Source of the DNA: Clostridium sp. KNHs205
Lineage (GTDB): Bacteria > Bacillota > Clostridia > Lachnospirales > Lachnospiraceae
NCBI RefSeq assembly: GCF_000702945.1
Contig: NZ_JNLE01000003.1
Coordinates: 1,597,501 to 1,661,500 of the forward strand
Direction of reading: 5' to 3'
Length of the DNA: 64,000 nucleotides
This document shows positions 61,171-64,000 of the stretch, piece after piece. Numbering within the stretch: the first letter of the stretch is position 1; the number at the start of each line of letters is the position of its first letter. Position numbers and translations under genes: made by a program. A model generated the notes under the pieces. It was not told the DNA's origin. It was given only the letters and a program-made list of their open reading frames with translations, and did not search any database.

Positions 61171-62036
61171 TGAGAGTACAAACTTTAACAAACTATAATA
61201 GAAGGAAAAAGAGACTTAACTTTCTTGCAAATTTTATTTTGGGAATTTTCGTAATTTTTGCAGTGGCCCCGATTATCTGGATGATTGCAACCTCTTTAAT
61301 GACACAGGGGCAGATTGCAACCGGAAATATCGGTGCACCCAATCATTTTGAGAATTACCTGGAAATGTGGAAAAATGTTAACTTTTTTCAGTATTTTAAG
61401 AACAGTGTCATTGTGTGCGGATGTACGACCATCGTTGCTCTGACAATAGCCACCCTTGCCGGATATGCAGTCTCCAGATTTAACTTTCCAGGGGCCGGTA
61501 TCTTTGGGGCAACGGTATTGGCTACACAGATGGTTCCGGGTATTATGTTCCTGCTTCCACTGTATCTGATGTTCATAAGGATACAGGAGACACTGGGAAT
61601 CCGCCTGATTAATACCTATCCTGGTATTGTCATCGTATACTCTGCTTTTTTTATTCCTTTCAGCATCTGGATCTTAAGAGGTTTCTTTGCCAGTATTCCC
61701 ATTGAACTTGAGGAGGCGGCTATCATTGACGGCTGCAGCAAGTTCGGGGCTTTTATAAAGGTTATTCTGCCAGTGGCAAAGGTAGGACTCATAGCCACAG
61801 GAATTTATATCTTCTTAATGGCCTGGGATGAACTGCTTTTTGCCTGGGTGCTTACAACTTCCTCAGAGGTGGCTACGATTCCTGTGGGAATCCGACTTTA
61901 TGTGGGAAATTATCAGAACCGGTATGACCTGTTAATGGCTGCGGGATGTGTTACTACCCTGCCGGTATTGTTAATATTCTTTGGGCTCCAGAAACAGTTC
62001 ATAACCGGAATGACAGCAGGTGCAGTAAAAGGTTAA
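61170..62036 (+). CDS. Sugar ABC transporter permease, MalG-like
   Basis: 288 aa, six membrane helices. EAA loop ELEEAAIIDGCSKFGAFIKVILP and the standard tail FITGMTAGAVKG. Overlaps the previous gene by one base. No ATPase gene in the locus; a shared MsmK-type ATPase elsewhere is expected. Confidence 0.95.
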   Translation: MRVQTLTNYNRRKKRLNFLANFILGIFVIFAVAPIIWMIATSLMTQGQIATGNIGAPNHFENYLEMWKNVNFFQYFKNSVIVCGCTTIVALTIATLAGYAVSRFNFPGAGIFGATVLATQMVPGIMFLLPLYLMFIRIQETLGIRLINTYPGIVIVYSAFFIPFSIWILRGFFASIPIELEEAAIIDGCSKFGAFIKVILPVAKVGLIATGIYIFLMAWDELLFAWVLTTSSEVATIPVGIRLYVGNYQNRYDLLMAAGCVTTLPVLLIFFGLQKQFITGMTAGAVKG

Positions 62037-62045
62037 CAGGTATTC

Positions 62046-62080
62046 CAAAAAGCAATCTTGTGTTCAAGGTTGCTTTTTGA
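62046..62080 (+). terminator. Terminator after the permease genes
   Basis: AAAAAGCAATCTTG pairs with CAAGGTTGCTTTTT across a short loop. Confidence 0.85.
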
Positions 62081-62147
62081 AGATTTTATATGTTAGTATC
62101 AAAGTTATCATATAAAAGAGAAGGGTTATCCGGAGGATGAAAAAAAT

Positions 62148-63416
62148 ATGGGAAGGAAAAAGATAGTACAGCTGATAATTGTGCTGGGGATTTTACTGGG
62201 TTTGATCCTGATCCAGATATATTCCGATTTATTATGGGGAAATAAATCGGACAGGGATGGAAAAAAAGAAGTGATTCGTATATGGACTATTCACGGAGAC
62301 ACGGAGAAGGCACTGGATATTGCCTTGGAGCAGTATAGGAAAAACCACCCGGAGGTTGCCTTTGAAGTAACGGTTTACAAAAATGAGGTATATCAGACAG
62401 CAGTCAACAATGCTATGTTAACAGACAGTTTGCCTGATCTGTTTTTTATGTGGGGATACAGCAAGCTGCAACGGTTTGTTGATGCCGGTATGATACAGGA
62501 GATTACGGATACGGTGAGAGAGGAAAAAATCTCTGAGGACCTTCGCAGTAAAGGCCTCGATGCCTTTACCTTTGAGGGCAGGATCTATGCTCTCCCCCTG
62601 TATGGCTGGGAAGCGGACATATTCTGCAACAGAGAGATTTTTCGGGAATATGGTATGGAATATCCCAATACTTACGAGCAGTTTCTGAAGGTTGTGGAGG
62701 AGTGTAAAAGACAGGGTGTAATACCTGTTGTCACCGGTGCAAAAGAAGGCTGGCTGTCCTCCCTCTATTATATGAGTCTGGTACAGGAGGAAGGGCCGGG
62801 AAATACCATCTACCGTGCTGTTAAGGACCAGTCTTTATTTTCCTCCGGGCAGTTTCAGATGGCTGCAAAAAAAATGGAACAGCTGACGGAGAAGAAGATA
62901 TGGCAGCGGAATTATCTGGAGTGTGATGGCTATAACGCAGTGTATCAGTTTGCTCAGGGGAAAGCGGCAATGCTCTATTATGGAAGCTGGGGATCCACCT
63001 TTTTGGAGGGAGATAAATCCAAGGTCAAAGGGAAAGTGGATGTAATTCCTTTTCCAAATGGTAACAGAAGGGAGGGTATCGGAGGTTACGTCGATACCTT
63101 TGTTATCAATAAATATGGCGCCATACCCCAAAAGGAGGAGCTTATCCAGATGTATATGGAGGTCATGCAGAGCATTTCCAACGTTGTAGTAAATGATATG
63201 GGAGCAGGTCTGCCGGTATATAAAAATCAGACAGTGGAAGAAGAAAAATACCCGATTCTCTATCAGAGCTGGAACTCCGGCAGAAGTAAGGTATTATATC
63301 CGGCTTACGATCAGATCATGTCGGAGGAGCAGTCGGGTGAGTATTATGATCTGCTGAACAGACTGGTATTCGGAGAAAAATCATATAAAGAGTTCATACA
63401 AGGACTAGCAGAATAA
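62148..63416 (+). CDS. Membrane-anchored family 1 solute-binding protein
   Basis: 422 aa. The N-terminus is one hydrophobic helix (about 7-24, [15 protein letters not shown]) without a lipobox Cys, so the protein is anchored by an uncleaved signal rather than lipid. The rest is a MalE-like domain ([53 protein letters not shown]). It is the second binding protein of the locus and follows the permeases. It may widen substrate range or act as a sensor subunit for the kinase at 56848 (inference). GGAGG lies 11 bases before ATG 62148. Confidence 0.9.
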   Translation: MGRKKIVQLIIVLGILLGLILIQIYSDLLWGNKSDRDGKKEVIRIWTIHGDTEKALDIALEQYRKNHPEVAFEVTVYKNEVYQTAVNNAMLTDSLPDLFFMWGYSKLQRFVDAGMIQEITDTVREEKISEDLRSKGLDAFTFEGRIYALPLYGWEADIFCNREIFREYGMEYPNTYEQFLKVVEECKRQGVIPVVTGAKEGWLSSLYYMSLVQEEGPGNTIYRAVKDQSLFSSGQFQMAAKKMEQLTEKKIWQRNYLECDGYNAVYQFAQGKAAMLYYGSWGSTFLEGDKSKVKGKVDVIPFPNGNRREGIGGYVDTFVINKYGAIPQKEELIQMYMEVMQSISNVVVNDMGAGLPVYKNQTVEEEKYPILYQSWNSGRSKVLYPAYDQIMSEEQSGEYYDLLNRLVFGEKSYKEFIQGLAE

Positions 63417-63417
63417 T

Positions 63418-63444
63418 AAGTTGAGAGGGATTCCCTCTCAACTT
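63418..63444 (+). terminator. Terminator between the second binding protein and GH16
   Basis: AAGTTGAGAGGGA and TCCCTCTCAACTT form a near-continuous stem followed by ATTAATTTTAT. The upstream regulator repeat at 63444-63454 begins directly after it. Confidence 0.88.
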
Positions 63445-63509
63445 ATTAATTTTATCAGGGACTATCATAATTTTGTACCCTGTTACATTTGTTCTTTGGT
63501 AGCTATACT
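63444..63509 (+). promoter_or_regulatory. Activator-type promoter of the GH16 gene
   Basis: TCATAATTTTG (63465-63475) with the copy TATTAATTTTA exactly 21 bp upstream (63444-63454). Then 28 bp to TATACT (63504-63509). Same geometry as 52569-52634 and 58624-58689. Confidence 0.72.
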
Positions 63510-63526
63510 GATAATGGAAAGAATGG

Positions 63527-63577
63527 TGAAAGCAGTAAAAGGCTTTCAGAGCATGGGCAGAAAGCCCAGGTTGGAGG
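63527..63577 (+). promoter_or_regulatory. Two-hairpin leader of the GH16 gene
   Basis: TGAAAGC/GCTTTCA (63527-63533/63542-63548), then TGGGC/GCCCA (63554-63558/63564-63568), then GGAGG at 63573-63577. Resembles the leader elements in layout but I see no pseudoknot pairing. Confidence 0.35.
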
Positions 63578-63585
63578 AAAAGTGC

Positions 63586-64000
63586 ATGTTGAGAAAACTA
63601 AAAAAGGGGGTATTCCTACTAATGGCAGGAATGATTTTAACAGGCTGTTCATCGAAAAAAGAAGTAGCACTGGAGCAGCAGTTTGACGGTTATGAAGAAG
63701 AAAAGATGCAAAAAGCCGACGGCTGGAGTAACGGCAGTATGTTCGATTGTACCTGGAGAGGGGATAATGTAAGTTTTGAGGATGGCATCATGAAATTAAC
63801 CATTGATGCCGATGGTCCGGAGGCGTCCCCAAAATGGTCCGGTGGTGAGTACCGTACCAAAGAATTCTTCCATTATGGAAAGTATGAGGTAAAGATGAAA
63901 CCCATAAAGAATGATGGAGTGGTATCCTCTTTTTTCACCTATACTGGACCCAGTGATAATAATCCATGGGATGAAATAGATATTGAATTTCTGGGTAAAG
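63586..64000 (+). CDS. GH16 licheninase-type beta-glucanase lipoprotein, 3' end cut by window edge
   Basis: 138 codons visible from ATG 63586 (GGAGG 8 bases before) to the window end. Signal peptide with lipobox LTGC (Cys21), then a GH16 jelly roll: [61 protein letters not shown]. The catalytic box EIDIE places nucleophile Glu130, Asp132 and acid/base Glu134. The phrasing [18 protein letters not shown] is typical of beta-1,3-1,4-glucanases (lichenases) more than laminarinases. It would cut mixed-linkage glucan at the cell surface for the transporter and GH94 enzyme. C-terminal part not visible, so added modules are unknown. Confidence 0.93.
   Translation, partial: MLRKLKKGVFLLMAGMILTGCSSKKEVALEQQFDGYEEEKMQKADGWSNGSMFDCTWRGDNVSFEDGIMKLTIDADGPEASPKWSGGEYRTKEFFHYGKYEVKMKPIKNDGVVSSFFTYTGPSDNNPWDEIDIEFLGK

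Overview
The window looks like chromosomal DNA from an AT-rich, spore-forming, anaerobic Clostridia bacterium, most likely a polysaccharide-degrading member of Lachnospiraceae. This is inference from YesM/YesN-type two-component systems beside ABC sugar transporters, GH94, GH16 and GH2 enzymes, spore-coat-like proteins with a sigma-K-like promoter, and strong AGGAGG ribosome binding sites. No rRNA, tRNA, CRISPR array, phage or transposase gene was found, so this is mostly a core or niche-adaptation region.

Layout. 1-6885: a histidine phosphatase fragment, then a carbohydrate ABC transporter with its own sensor kinase and response regulator. 7143-11556: two coat-like genes, thioredoxin, a cytochrome b5-like protein, a Csp-like subtilase and a VOC protein. 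12091-14563: a BlaI/BlaR1-like sensor pair with a secreted partner that shares the sensor's C-terminal domain. 14804-24000: an AnfO-like protein, a surface protein with a proline-rich stalk, a NimA-like flavoprotein, a GH2 enzyme, TldD/TldE and an aldo/keto reductase. 24247-35306: a 1401-residue secreted subtilase, an ECF S component, LarB and LarC, a frameshifted E2 acyltransferase, and RtcB preceded by a 24-codon ORF. 35557-41902: PadR, an MFS transporter with a palindromic operator, a 2-enoate-reductase-like flavoenzyme, and a small HTH/hydrolase operon. 41944-45224: a complete TPP-riboswitch-controlled thiamine-precursor transporter. 45538-52408: an AI-2E-type permease, a Panacea-domain regulator, a long hairpin element, a DUF2156 protein, TypA and an OB-fold protein. 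52569-64000: a beta-glucan utilisation locus.

The beta-glucan locus reads as one physiological unit. A lipid-anchored GH16 licheninase would cut mixed-linkage glucan outside the cell, the ABC transporter would import oligosaccharides, and the GH94 phosphorylase would split them to glucose 1-phosphate. The locus also encodes its own sensor kinase and AraC-type response regulator. Three promoters in it (GH94, binding protein, GH16) carry the same pair of 11-bp direct repeats 21 bp apart, with exactly 28 bp between the second repeat and the -10 box. These are a strong candidate regulon for that response regulator.

A second unusual signal is a family of leader elements placed directly before four unrelated start codons (603, 2803, 38110, 43378). 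Each has an interleaved double stem, i.e. a predicted pseudoknot, then a separate hairpin close to the start codon. The best copy has perfect 11-bp and 9-bp stems. I do not recognise this RNA family.
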